From positions 434,001 through 498,000 of the forward strand of contig NZ_BAABJI010000002.1 in assembly GCF_039543225.1 (NCBI RefSeq): DNA of 64,000 nucleotides, read 5' to 3'. Shown one piece after another: positions 52,345 to 60,406 of the stretch. The DNA comes from Mucilaginibacter defluvii. GTDB lineage: Bacteria; Bacteroidota; Bacteroidia; Sphingobacteriales; Sphingobacteriaceae. The position numbers were made by a program, and so were the translations under genes. A model generated the notes under the pieces. The model had not been told where the DNA came from. It worked only from the letters and a program-made list of their open reading frames with translations, and made no database searches. Each line of letters begins with the position of its first letter. Positions within the stretch are counted from its first letter, which is position 1.

Positions 52345-54141
52345 ATGTTTTCAATAAAATTTAAATATAACAAGATACTGCTGAGCATAACATTTATTGC
52401 TGTTATTGCAGCGGGCTGTAAAAAGCTTGATCAGGAACCACAGTCGGCAGCAACACCACCCGCAGTATTTGGTAGTACTGATGGTTTACAATTATACGTA
52501 AATTCAATGTACGAGATACTGCCGGATGCAGGCGCGTTAGTACGTGGTGATGCCATGTCTGATTATGCTGCCCGTACCTCTGTTCCGGATTTTTTAAGAC
52601 CCGGCGCTTATGGCCCGCAGCAAAGCACAGGCTGGTCATCGAATGATTGGTCTGCACTGAGAAATATCAACTATTTTTTAATTAACAATGTAAGGCCGCA
52701 AGTACCGGAAGATAAGCGCCGACACTTTAATGGCCTGGCCAGATTCTTTCGTGCTTGGTTTTATTTTGATAAGCTTAAGCGTTTTGGTGATGTGCCATGG
52801 ATAAATTCACCCATGGCGGTAGATGATCCTAAATTGTACGGTGGCCGTGATTCACGTGTACTTGTGGTTGATTCAATAATAGCCGACCTGGATTACGCTT
52901 CACAAAACATCACTACAACAACTGATGCCTCACGCACACAAATTACCAAAAATATTGTGTATGCCTTTAAGTCAAGAATATGCTTATTTGAAGGTACCTT
53001 CCGTAAATATCATACCGAATACAATTTGACTTCATCAGCCAATGGATTGTTACAACAGGCTGCGGATGCAGCTAAAGCAGTTATAGATGCCAATGCTTTT
53101 AGCCTGAACACAGGAGGCGGCACTGATAAAGCGTACCGTCAACTATTTACCAGCACAACACCAGTTAGTAATGAGGTGATGCTGGCCGCTGTTGTTGACC
53201 CGGCGCTGGGCATTTTTAACGATGCCAACTGGTATTGGACAAGCGCTACCTACGGCGATCGTTTAAGCCTGATACGTACCTTTGTTAATACATATTTAAA
53301 TATTGACGGCACACCATTTACCAGCCAAGCCGGTTATAGAACCATGCCGTTTGCCGAAGAAGTAAAAGGCCGCGATCTGCGCTTACAGCAAACTATACGT
53401 ATGGGTAATTACACTCGTTTAAATGGTACAAAACAGGAGTTAACACCTCCGGCATTTTCATATACCTATACAGGTTATCATCCTATAAAGTTTACGCTTG
53501 ACGATATATCAATGGATGGCGGTTCGCGTAACACTAACTCTATTCCATCAATACGCTATGCCGAAGTATTGTTGAATTATGCGGAGGCTAAGGCTGAATT
53601 AGGAACATTTGTTGATGCTGACTGGAACCTAACCATAGGTGCCTTACGCCGCCGTGCCGGTATAACAGGTAATACAAGCGCTAAACCAACAACGGTTGAT
53701 ACGTACTTGCAAACCAATTACTTTCCGGGGATAAGCGATCCATCGTTATTGGAGATCAGGCGTGAGCGTGGTATAGAACTGGTGTTTGAGGGATTCCGTT
53801 TTAATGATATTGTTCGTTGGAAACGTGGTGAGTTGATGGACAAAGAGTGGAATGGTATTTATGTGCCAGAGCTGAATAAGCCAATGGATCTGAACGGTGA
53901 TGGCGTGCTTGATGTAGCTTTTTATCGTACCATGCCAACTGCTGTAGCCGGTGTTACTTACGTGAGCGTGGCAGACAACTTATCAACCGGAACAGTAAAC
54001 CCGCAACGCCTTAACAGCAGTAACGAACTTACCTGGCTTACAAACGTAACGCGTAAGTGGGATGATAAATATTATCTTTACCCGATACCTGAAACCGAAA
54101 GGCTGATCAATCCAAAACTTGGTCAAAACCCCGGCTGGTAA
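52345..54141 (+). CDS. SusD/RagB-type outer-membrane lipoprotein
   Basis: 598 residues. Lipoprotein signal with AAGC at about residue 27, then KKLDQEPQSAATP. The SusD tetratricopeptide core is seen as RFFRAWFYFDKLKRFGDVPWINSPMAVDD and SIPSIRYAEVLLNYAEAKAEL, and the C-terminal EIRRERGIELVFEGFRFNDIVRWKRGELM, YLYPIPETE motif. It caps SusC as the glycan-binding lid. Gap to susC is 30 nt, so they are co-transcribed. Confidence 0.94.
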   Translation: MFSIKFKYNKILLSITFIAVIAAGCKKLDQEPQSAATPPAVFGSTDGLQLYVNSMYEILPDAGALVRGDAMSDYAARTSVPDFLRPGAYGPQQSTGWSSNDWSALRNINYFLINNVRPQVPEDKRRHFNGLARFFRAWFYFDKLKRFGDVPWINSPMAVDDPKLYGGRDSRVLVVDSIIADLDYASQNITTTTDASRTQITKNIVYAFKSRICLFEGTFRKYHTEYNLTSSANGLLQQAADAAKAVIDANAFSLNTGGGTDKAYRQLFTSTTPVSNEVMLAAVVDPALGIFNDANWYWTSATYGDRLSLIRTFVNTYLNIDGTPFTSQAGYRTMPFAEEVKGRDLRLQQTIRMGNYTRLNGTKQELTPPAFSYTYTGYHPIKFTLDDISMDGGSRNTNSIPSIRYAEVLLNYAEAKAELGTFVDADWNLTIGALRRRAGITGNTSAKPTTVDTYLQTNYFPGISDPSLLEIRRERGIELVFEGFRFNDIVRWKRGELMDKEWNGIYVPELNKPMDLNGDGVLDVAFYRTMPTAVAGVTYVSVADNLSTGTVNPQRLNSSNELTWLTNVTRKWDDKYYLYPIPETERLINPKLGQNPGW

Positions 54142-54163
54142 TACTAATTATACATACAATACT

Positions 54164-55003
54164 ATGAAAATTAAACACTTATTTGTTTCGGCACTGCTTT
54201 TAATGGCAAGCGGTGCAACACAGGCACAGCATTTAATTGCAGGCTCGTTCAACTTACGTTTTGATAACGCCGGCGATACTGGTAACCTTTGGGTTAATCG
54301 TGCACCGGTAGCAGCAGCGCTTATCCGCTTTCATGATTTTGATGTAGTAGGTACGCAGGAAGGCCGCGAAAATCAGCTTCAGGACCTAAGTAAAGCCCTG
54401 CCTGAATACGAACGTTATGGCCTTGGCCGTGATGATGGTAAAGAAGGAGGGGAGCATTCAGCCATTTTTTTTAAAAAGGATCGTTTTCAGGTTTTAAAGA
54501 AAGGCGATTTCTGGCTGTCAGAAACGCCGGACAAACCGGGCTTAGGCTGGGATGCTACCTGCTGCAACCGTATATGTTCATGGGTTTACCTGCTTGATAA
54601 ACAAAGCAAAAAGAAGTTTTATTTCTTTAACGCACACTTTGATCATCAGGGTAAAATCGCCCGCGAAGAAAGCAGCAAACTTATCCTGAAAAAAATAAAA
54701 GAAATCGCCGGCAACGAAAAAGCTATTTTTACCGGCGACCTTAACGGCGACCATGAAAGTACCTGGTACCAGCGCCTGGCCACATCAGGTTATTTAAAGG
54801 ATACTTACACAATGGCTAAACATCCTTACATTTTCAATGCCTCGTTCAACAACTTTGGTAAAGCGTTGGATAAGGACGGTATTATCGACCATATATTTAC
54901 AACCGGCACTGCCAATGTTAAACGCTGGGGCATATTAACCGATAGCTACCGCGGCAAATTCCCGTCAGATCATTTCCCGGTGCTGGCAGAGTTTACATTT
55001 TAA
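54164..55003 (+). CDS. Secreted endonuclease/exonuclease/phosphatase family hydrolase
   Basis: 279 residues with a signal peptide (MKIKHLFVSALLLMASGATQAQ). The DNase I-like fold is seen as AGSFNLRFDNAGDTGNLW, FDVVGTQEGRENQLQDL (metal-site Glu), FNAHFDHQGKIAREES (catalytic His/Asp), FTGDLNGDHES (Asp-Asn pair) and the C-terminal SDHFPVLAEF. ATG 54164 is preferred over a longer reading. It follows susD by 22 nt. In such loci these enzymes often act on phosphodiesters or sugar phosphates rather than DNA; that is inference. Confidence 0.9.
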   Translation: MKIKHLFVSALLLMASGATQAQHLIAGSFNLRFDNAGDTGNLWVNRAPVAAALIRFHDFDVVGTQEGRENQLQDLSKALPEYERYGLGRDDGKEGGEHSAIFFKKDRFQVLKKGDFWLSETPDKPGLGWDATCCNRICSWVYLLDKQSKKKFYFFNAHFDHQGKIAREESSKLILKKIKEIAGNEKAIFTGDLNGDHESTWYQRLATSGYLKDTYTMAKHPYIFNASFNNFGKALDKDGIIDHIFTTGTANVKRWGILTDSYRGKFPSDHFPVLAEFTF

Positions 55004-55027
55004 TTGTTTCTGTTTCTGATTTTTTTC

Positions 55028-55057
55028 AAAGCCTCCTCAAAAGGGAGGCTTTGTTTT
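55028..55057 (+). terminator. Terminator after the SusCD locus
   Basis: AAAGCCTCC / GGAGGCTTT stem followed by TGTTTTT. Confidence 0.8.
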
Positions 55058-55106
55058 TAAGGCGCAATTTTATTTTCAACACCTATCACAGCTAATAAAT
55101 AAATTA

Positions 55107-55114
55107 TATTTTTG
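55107..55114 (+). promoter_or_regulatory. Candidate -7 box for the thrS operon
   Basis: TATTTTTG (TAnnTTTG). It places the transcription start near 55120, just before the leader terminator. Confidence 0.5.
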
Positions 55115-55127
55115 CCACATAACATAC

Positions 55128-55154
55128 AGGTCGCGTTAGTAGGCGATCTTTTTT
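55128..55154 (+). terminator. Terminator-like hairpin in the thrS leader
   Basis: AGGTCGC / GCGATCT (one G-U) around the loop GTTAGTAG, then six T residues. It lies only about 10 nt after the expected start and 60 nt before thrS, so it looks like an attenuator rather than an end-of-operon signal. Confidence 0.65.
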
Positions 55155-55187
55155 AAAAACATATTTATAAACTGGCCGTATCAATAC

Positions 55188-55217
55188 ATGAAAAGGCCGA
55201 ATCATAGTTGTAGATGA
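55188..55217 (+). CDS. Possible 9-codon leader ORF coupled to thrS
   Basis: ATG to TGA, nine codons, with no Thr codon. Its TGA overlaps the thrS ATG in the sequence ATGA, so re-initiation could couple the two. May be chance. Confidence 0.3.
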   Translation: MKRPNHSCR

Positions 55218-57139
55218 TTAATATTACACTCCCTGATGGTTCCGTTCGTCAGTACGACAAAGGAATTACTTCCATGCAGATCGCGCAGTCGATCTCTGAA
55301 GGTTTAGCACGTAATGTATTAGCAGCCGAAGTAAACGGCCAGGTTTGGGATGCCAGTCGCCCTATTGAGGAAGACAGCAGCATTAAGCTCCTGACCTGGA
55401 ATGACGCCAATGGTAAATCAACCTTTTGGCATTCATCGGCCCACTTAATGGCCGAGGCACTTGAGGCTTTATATCCGGGTACTAAATTCGGTATCGGCCC
55501 TGCTATTGAAACAGGTTTTTATTACGATGTTGACTTTGGCGACCGCGAATTTTCGTCCGAAGAATTTAAAAAGATTGAAGACAAGATCATTGAGCTGGCC
55601 AAGGCAAAGTCGGAGTACATACGGAAGCCGGTTAGCAAGGCCGATGCTGTAGAATACTTTACCGAGAAAGGCGACGAGTACAAGCTCGACCTGATCAAGG
55701 ATCTGCCTGATGGTTCTATTACTTTTTACACTCAGGGAAACTTCACAGACCTTTGCCGCGGCCCACATATTCCGAACACTGGTTTTGTTAAGGCTGTTAA
55801 ACTAATGAGCGTTGCCGGTGCTTACTGGCGCGGCGATGAAAGCCGTAAACAGCTTACCCGTATTTATGGCGTAACTTTTACCAAGCAAAGCGAACTTACC
55901 GAGTACTTACACATGCTGGAGGAAGCTAAAAAACGCGACCACCGCAAGTTGGGTAAGGAATTAGAGCTGTTCACATTCTCCGAAAAAGTGGGTATGGGTT
56001 TACCATTATGGTTACCTAAAGGCACCGCTCTGCGTGAGCGCCTGACCAGCTTTTTGCAAAAAGCGCAAACCAAAGCCGGTTACGAGCAGGTAATTACCCC
56101 GCACATCGGGCATAAAAATCTGTATGTAACATCCGGCCACTATGAAAAATATGGTGCAGACTCATTCCAGCCGATAAAAACACCGCAGGAAGGAGAGGAG
56201 TTTTTGTTAAAACCAATGAACTGCCCGCACCATTGCGAGATATATAAATCAAAACCACGTTCGTATAAGGATCTTCCGGTACGTTACGCTGAGTTTGGCA
56301 CCGTTTACCGTTACGAGCAAAGTGGCGAGCTGCATGGCTTAACCCGTGTGCGTGGCTTTACTCAAGATGATGCTCACCTATTTTGCCGCCCTGACCAGGT
56401 TAAGGAAGAATTCAAAAAGGTAATTGACCTTGTGTTATACGTTTTTGGAGCCCTTGGATTTGAGGACTATACAGCACAGGTATCATTACGTGATCCGGAG
56501 AATAAAACTAAATATATCGGTACCGATGAAAATTGGGCGCTGGCTGAATCGGCCATAAAAGAAGCGGCTGAAGAAAAAGGCCTAAAAACTGTTGTTGAAC
56601 TTGGTGAAGCCGCATTTTATGGCCCTAAGCTCGACTTTATGGTGAAAGACGCCCTTGGCCGTAAATGGCAATTGGGTACCATTCAGGTTGATTATAACCT
56701 GCCTGAGCGTTTTGAACTGGAGTACACCGGCAGCGATAACCAGAAGCACCGCCCGGTGATGATACACCGCGCGCCGTTCGGTTCAATGGAACGTTTTGTG
56801 GCCGTGTTAATTGAGCATTGCGCCGGTAACTTCCCGCTGTGGCTTTCACCGGAGCAATTTATTATTCTTCCTATATCTGAAAAATATGAAGAATATGCAA
56901 AAAAACTTTCAGATGAATTAAAAGATTCCGATATTTGCGGGCTAATTGACTTCAGAGATGAGAAGATCGGGCGTAAAATCCGCGATGCTGAAGTTAAAAA
57001 GATCCCCTATATGCTTATCGTTGGCGAAAAAGAAGCCGCAGAAAATGTGGTTTCAGTTCGTAAACATGGTCAGGGCGACCTGGGCAGCATGAGCGTAGAG
57101 GAGTTTATAAAACAGATAACTAAAGAAATAACAGTATAA
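55214..57139 (+). CDS. thrS: Threonyl-tRNA synthetase
   Basis: Class II synthetase that charges tRNA-Thr. 641 residues, normal length. N-terminal TGS domain (1-60, [14 protein letters not shown]), editing-type SAD domain with [11 protein letters not shown] and [10 protein letters not shown], then the catalytic core: motif 2 [24 protein letters not shown], motif 3 [11 protein letters not shown], and a C-terminal anticodon-binding domain ([32 protein letters not shown]). First gene of thrS-infC-rpmI-rplT; one base separates its stop from the infC start. Confidence 0.97.
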   Translation: MINITLPDGSVRQYDKGITSMQIAQSISEGLARNVLAAEVNGQVWDASRPIEEDSSIKLLTWNDANGKSTFWHSSAHLMAEALEALYPGTKFGIGPAIETGFYYDVDFGDREFSSEEFKKIEDKIIELAKAKSEYIRKPVSKADAVEYFTEKGDEYKLDLIKDLPDGSITFYTQGNFTDLCRGPHIPNTGFVKAVKLMSVAGAYWRGDESRKQLTRIYGVTFTKQSELTEYLHMLEEAKKRDHRKLGKELELFTFSEKVGMGLPLWLPKGTALRERLTSFLQKAQTKAGYEQVITPHIGHKNLYVTSGHYEKYGADSFQPIKTPQEGEEFLLKPMNCPHHCEIYKSKPRSYKDLPVRYAEFGTVYRYEQSGELHGLTRVRGFTQDDAHLFCRPDQVKEEFKKVIDLVLYVFGALGFEDYTAQVSLRDPENKTKYIGTDENWALAESAIKEAAEEKGLKTVVELGEAAFYGPKLDFMVKDALGRKWQLGTIQVDYNLPERFELEYTGSDNQKHRPVMIHRAPFGSMERFVAVLIEHCAGNFPLWLSPEQFIILPISEKYEEYAKKLSDELKDSDICGLIDFRDEKIGRKIRDAEVKKIPYMLIVGEKEAAENVVSVRKHGQGDLGSMSVEEFIKQITKEITV

Positions 57140-57140
57140 C

Positions 57141-57707
57141 TTGGCTTTAAACAGACCGTTCAACAGAGGACCAAGGCCCCCTTTCAAGAAAAAAGAGGCC
57201 GAACATAACATCAATCAATTCATCAAGGCGCCAGAGGTTCGTCTTGTTGGTGATAATGTGGAAACTGGCGTGTATTCACTACGTGACGCGCTTGCCATTG
57301 CCCAGGAGCAGGAGCTTGACCTTGTTGAGATATCGCCTAACGCTAACCCGCCTGTTTGTAAAGTAACCGACTATAATAAGTTTATTTACGAGCAGAAGAA
57401 AAAGCTGAAGGAGATAAAAAGCAATGCCAAACAAACGGTTATAAAAGAAATCCGTTTCGGCCCTAACACTGATGACCATGACTTTGAGTTTAAACTGAAG
57501 CATGCTATTAAGTTTCTGGAGTCGAACGAGAAAGTACGTGCTTACGTACACTTTAAAGGCCGTTCAATTGTTTACAAGGAGCAAGGCGAAATACTCTTAT
57601 TAAAATTTGCCCAGGCGTTGGAGGAAGTGGGGAAGGTTGAGCAATTACCGAAATTAGAGGGTAAGCGTATGTTCCTTACAGTAGCTCCAAAGGGTGCAAA
57701 AAAGTAA
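57141..57707 (+). CDS. infC: Translation initiation factor IF-3
   Basis: Binds the 30S subunit and checks start codons. 188 residues. Seen: [66 protein letters not shown] and the C-domain [26 protein letters not shown]. The start is TTG 57141, one base after the thrS stop; there is no in-frame ATG upstream. IF-3 genes in E. coli use a rare AUU start for autoregulation, so a non-AUG start here may serve the same purpose. It ends 63 nt before rpmI. Confidence 0.96.
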   Translation: MALNRPFNRGPRPPFKKKEAEHNINQFIKAPEVRLVGDNVETGVYSLRDALAIAQEQELDLVEISPNANPPVCKVTDYNKFIYEQKKKLKEIKSNAKQTVIKEIRFGPNTDDHDFEFKLKHAIKFLESNEKVRAYVHFKGRSIVYKEQGEILLLKFAQALEEVGKVEQLPKLEGKRMFLTVAPKGAKK

Positions 57708-57770
57708 ATTCGATATTCGAAATAAAAATAAAACGTTGCGAAAACGTCTAAACACAAACAAATAAGAGTT

Positions 57771-57971
57771 ATGCCAAAAATGAAAACCAATTCCAGTGCC
57801 AAAAAGCGTTTTAAGCTTACTGGAACCGGTAAAATTGCAAGGAAAAACGCATACAAAAGCCACATCTTAACCAAGATGTCGACCAAACGTAAGCGTAACT
57901 TAGGTCACACCAGCTTAGTGTCTGATGCTGACATGGGTAACGTAAAGCGTATGCTTTGTATCGGTAAGTAA
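57771..57971 (+). CDS. rpmI: Ribosomal protein L35
   Basis: 66 residues: [22 protein letters not shown], then [21 protein letters not shown]; typical bL35, very basic, part of the large subunit. Canonical order infC-rpmI-rplT. The 63-nt gap before it contains short stems (ATTCGATATTCGAAAT, ACGTTGCGAAAACGT) that could be a binding site for a ribosomal protein, although I cannot show that. Confidence 0.97.
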   Translation: MPKMKTNSSAKKRFKLTGTGKIARKNAYKSHILTKMSTKRKRNLGHTSLVSDADMGNVKRMLCIGK

Positions 57972-58050
57972 TTAATTTAAATTTTTAACCAGGTATTAGA
58001 GTACTAAAGTTCGCCCTTAAGCGGCACTCACTACCAAAAACAACAACAAG

Positions 58051-58395
58051 ATGCCACGTTCAGTAAACGCAGTAGCGTCACGCAGACGAAGAAAAAGAAT
58101 CTTGAACCTCGCTAAAGGTTATTGGGGTTCACGCAGCAAGGTTTATACCATTGCAAAAAACACAGTAGAAAAAGGTTTACAGTATGCTTACCGCGACCGT
58201 AAAACCAAGAAAAGAGAATTCAGAGCTTTATGGATCCAGCGTATTAACGCCGGTGCCCGTCAGCACGGAATTTCATATTCGCAATTAATGGGCAAATTAG
58301 CCGCTAAAGAGATCGGTTTAAACCGTAAGGTATTAGCTGACCTGGCTATGAACAACCCAGATGCATTCAAAGCAATTATTGACGCAGTAAAATAG
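58051..58395 (+). CDS. rplT: Ribosomal protein L20
   Basis: 114 residues of bL20: [37 protein letters not shown], then [47 protein letters not shown] and a C-terminal [19 protein letters not shown]. It assembles the large subunit early and in other bacteria represses its own operon. Last gene of the operon and followed by a terminator. Confidence 0.97.
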   Translation: MPRSVNAVASRRRRKRILNLAKGYWGSRSKVYTIAKNTVEKGLQYAYRDRKTKKREFRALWIQRINAGARQHGISYSQLMGKLAAKEIGLNRKVLADLAMNNPDAFKAIIDAVK

Positions 58396-58423
58396 TTCTG
58401 TTTAGCAACGTTTTACATTGAAG

Positions 58424-58454
58424 AACGCCTGGTATTAACCGGGCGTTTTTTTTG
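58424..58454 (+). terminator. Terminator of the thrS-rplT operon
   Basis: AACGCCTGGT / ACCGGGCGTT stem (one G-U) with a 4-nt loop and a long T-run. Confidence 0.88.
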
Positions 58455-58516
58455 TGCATTTTTACTTTCTAATATTATTTTACATATTCAGGGAAATTAA
58501 TGTTCGCCCTGAGTAA

Positions 58517-59185
58517 ATGGAACTACCCAAACCTATCAGCCAAAAAATAACCGAATTCGCACCCTATGCCGAAATGCTGCCCGGCGTAACTATCATCCAC
58601 CATATTGCTGATTTTTCGGTAGTTCATATGTGCTCAAAAGGGCAGAAGTTACTGGGAGTAACCGTTGATGAGTTAAGGGAAATGGGAGCAGAATACTACC
58701 CGCGTTATTTCAACATGGAATATATGGAAGGCCTGCTGCCGAAAATGGAGAAGCTTTTACGTGACAATAAAAAGAACGAAAGTTTCAGCTATTTTCAACA
58801 GGTAAAATACGCCGGTAAGGATGACTGGACCTGGCACATTACCTCCACCGGTATTTTTATGTGGGATGATGATGGCAAGCCCTTGCTAACCATAACTACC
58901 GCGCTGCCCATTGAAAATCTGAAAGAAGTTGAACCCAAAGCCGAGCGATTATTAGCCGAAAATATATTCCTTCGTAACAATGCGGCGCGTTTTGGCTTGT
59001 TAAGTAAGCGGGAGATCAGCATTTTAAAATTGGTGGCTGGCGGCAAAAGTTCGCCCGAAATAGCTAAAGAGCTATTCATATCGGCAGAGACAGTGCAAAC
59101 ACACCGCCGAAACATCAAACAAAAGCTTGGCATATCCAATAATTTTGAATTTACAGAATACGCCCGCGCCTTCAACCTGCTATAA
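58517..59185 (+). CDS. PAS-LuxR transcriptional regulator
   Basis: 222 residues. Residues 15-145 look like a PAS-type sensory domain (HHIADFSVVHMCSKGQKLLGVTVDEL, DWTWHITSTGIFMWDDDGKPLLTITTALPI). The C-terminal helix-turn-helix is GerE/LuxR type: LLSKREISILKLVAGGKSSPEIAKELFISAETVQTHRRNIKQKLGISN. No phospho-acceptor receiver domain. Targets and ligand unknown. It stands between the L20 operon and a convergent SRPBCC gene. Confidence 0.9.
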   Translation: MELPKPISQKITEFAPYAEMLPGVTIIHHIADFSVVHMCSKGQKLLGVTVDELREMGAEYYPRYFNMEYMEGLLPKMEKLLRDNKKNESFSYFQQVKYAGKDDWTWHITSTGIFMWDDDGKPLLTITTALPIENLKEVEPKAERLLAENIFLRNNAARFGLLSKREISILKLVAGGKSSPEIAKELFISAETVQTHRRNIKQKLGISNNFEFTEYARAFNLL

Positions 59186-59213
59186 AAAAAGCGCTTACAA
59201 ATATTGTAAGCGC
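59184..59213 (-). terminator. Terminator between the LuxR and SRPBCC genes
   Basis: GCGCTTACAA / TTGTAAGCGC stem with a 3-4-nt loop; on the minus strand it runs into seven T residues, so it mainly serves the SRPBCC gene. Confidence 0.8.
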
Positions 59214-59234
59214 CTTAATTAATAGATTTAATTT

Positions 59235-59978
59235 CTACAACAGCGGGTCTGTGCTTTTGTCGTTTAATTCGCGGGTATCATTGTCGATATCCATGTATTG
59301 CTTAAAGTTCTGAACATCAGCGTTGACCATGCTTTTAAACACCGGGTTCAAAGCATACGCTATACTTGCGCCAAGGCCACCTGCAGGTGGGTGGTAGCTG
59401 ATCACCACATCAACCAGGGTTCCGCCATTTTCGGCATCTCTGAAACGTACCTTACCTGCGTTATCAATGATAGATCCCGGCAGTGAGCTCCAGCCAATCA
59501 TGTAACCCGGCTCGTCCTTCACAATCTCAGCATCCCAGGTAACACGGGCTACGCCGGCCGGTAACTTAAGCTCCCAGTGCGATCGGGTGTTATCAATCAC
59601 CTGTACGCTTTCCAGATGTTTCATAAACAGAGGCAAATTATCAAGCTGACGCCAAAACTCATAAACCTGATAACGCGGCTTGTTAACCACAAAGGCTGAA
59701 CGTACATTTACGTTCACCACATCATCGGTAGTGGTTTTACCAACCCGGCTATACAATTCACAGTGGCCTGTAAATCCCCTGCTTAGCAGGTAGCCGCCGG
59801 CTCCAAGTTTTATAATACTTGAAAACGGACTTTTAAACAGGTTTTTAAAACCCGATATTCCTAATTTAACACCCGTAGCAATGGAGATATATCGCTCCGG
59901 CCATGTTAGGTTTATAGGTTCCGCGTTATTCTCGGCGCGGTGGTAGTTGTTTGCCAACTGTATTGATGCATTCGACAT
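59235..59978 (-). CDS. SRPBCC family protein with N-terminal DUF2892-like segment
   Basis: 247 residues. The N-terminal part (25-75) has NLTWPERYISIATGVKLGISGF and SSIIKLGAGGYLLSRGFTGHCELY, a hydrophobic segment of the DUF2892 kind. From about residue 90 the START/SRPBCC-like domain follows: NVNVRSAFVVNKPRYQVYEFWRQLDNLPLFMKHLESVQVIDNTRSHWELKLP, then GYMIGWSSLPGSIIDNAGKVRFRDAENGGTLVDVVISYHPPAGG. It probably binds a lipid-like or cyclic ligand; function unknown. It is a lone gene. Confidence 0.85.
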   Translation of the reverse strand: MSNASIQLANNYHRAENNAEPINLTWPERYISIATGVKLGISGFKNLFKSPFSSIIKLGAGGYLLSRGFTGHCELYSRVGKTTTDDVVNVNVRSAFVVNKPRYQVYEFWRQLDNLPLFMKHLESVQVIDNTRSHWELKLPAGVARVTWDAEIVKDEPGYMIGWSSLPGSIIDNAGKVRFRDAENGGTLVDVVISYHPPAGGLGASIAYALNPVFKSMVNADVQNFKQYMDIDNDTRELNDKSTDPLL

Positions 59979-60099
59979 AATGATATGTTTTTAAGTAGAT
60001 TACTTATATAACATTGTGCCGTTAAAGGAGTTTTGCTTTAGTTAAAAAACTTGCTTTTACACGAACGGTTTTTTTTTAAATAGTAGTCGCTATTTATTG

Positions 60100-60107
60100 T
60101 ACATTTG
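60100..60107 (+). promoter_or_regulatory. Candidate -7 box for the cobalamin locus
   Basis: TACATTTG (TAnnTTTG), ending about 13 nt before the riboswitch begins. Confidence 0.55.
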
Positions 60108-60120
60108 TGCGCTTTTGGTT

Positions 60121-60288
60121 TTGCGTTGTTACTTGATAGCCTCGCAAATTAAAAGGGAATACGGTGTAAGTCCGTAACTGTCCCGCAGCTGTAAGCTCTG
60201 TAACCAAAAATCCGTCAATAAGCCACTGTAGTAATAAACTATGGGAAGGCAGGAGTGAGGGGAGCAAGTCAGAATACCTGCCATAAGT
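60121..60288 (+). ncRNA. Cobalamin (adenosylcobalamin-type) riboswitch
   Basis: The conserved aptamer core is seen in order: AAAAGGGAATACGGTGTAAG, the TCCGTAACTGTCCCGCAGCTGT segment (box with CCCGC), AAATCCGTC, AAGCCACTG, ATGGGAAGGCAGGAG and the closing CAAGTCAGAATACCTGCC. This is the B12-riboswitch consensus. About 120 nt separate it from the receptor ATG; there AAGCTTTC/GAAGCTT (about 60302-60323) and ATGTGC/GCGCAT stems may be the expression platform. High cobalamin should shut off the transport genes that follow. Confidence 0.94.
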
Positions 60289-60406
60289 AATTAATTATTC
60301 GAAGCTTTCGGGGATTGAAGCTTGAATGGCATGTGCAATGCGCATTTCACTCATATTATATTTCTCCTGATCTCTTTTCGTTTTAAATAGTCGTGGTGAA
60401 ATCAAT

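Noticed and set aside
55120..55213. Searched the thrS leader for a Thr-codon leader peptide or T-box
   Set aside because: No Thr-rich ORF and no T-box core were found; only a hairpin and a nine-codon ORF without Thr.
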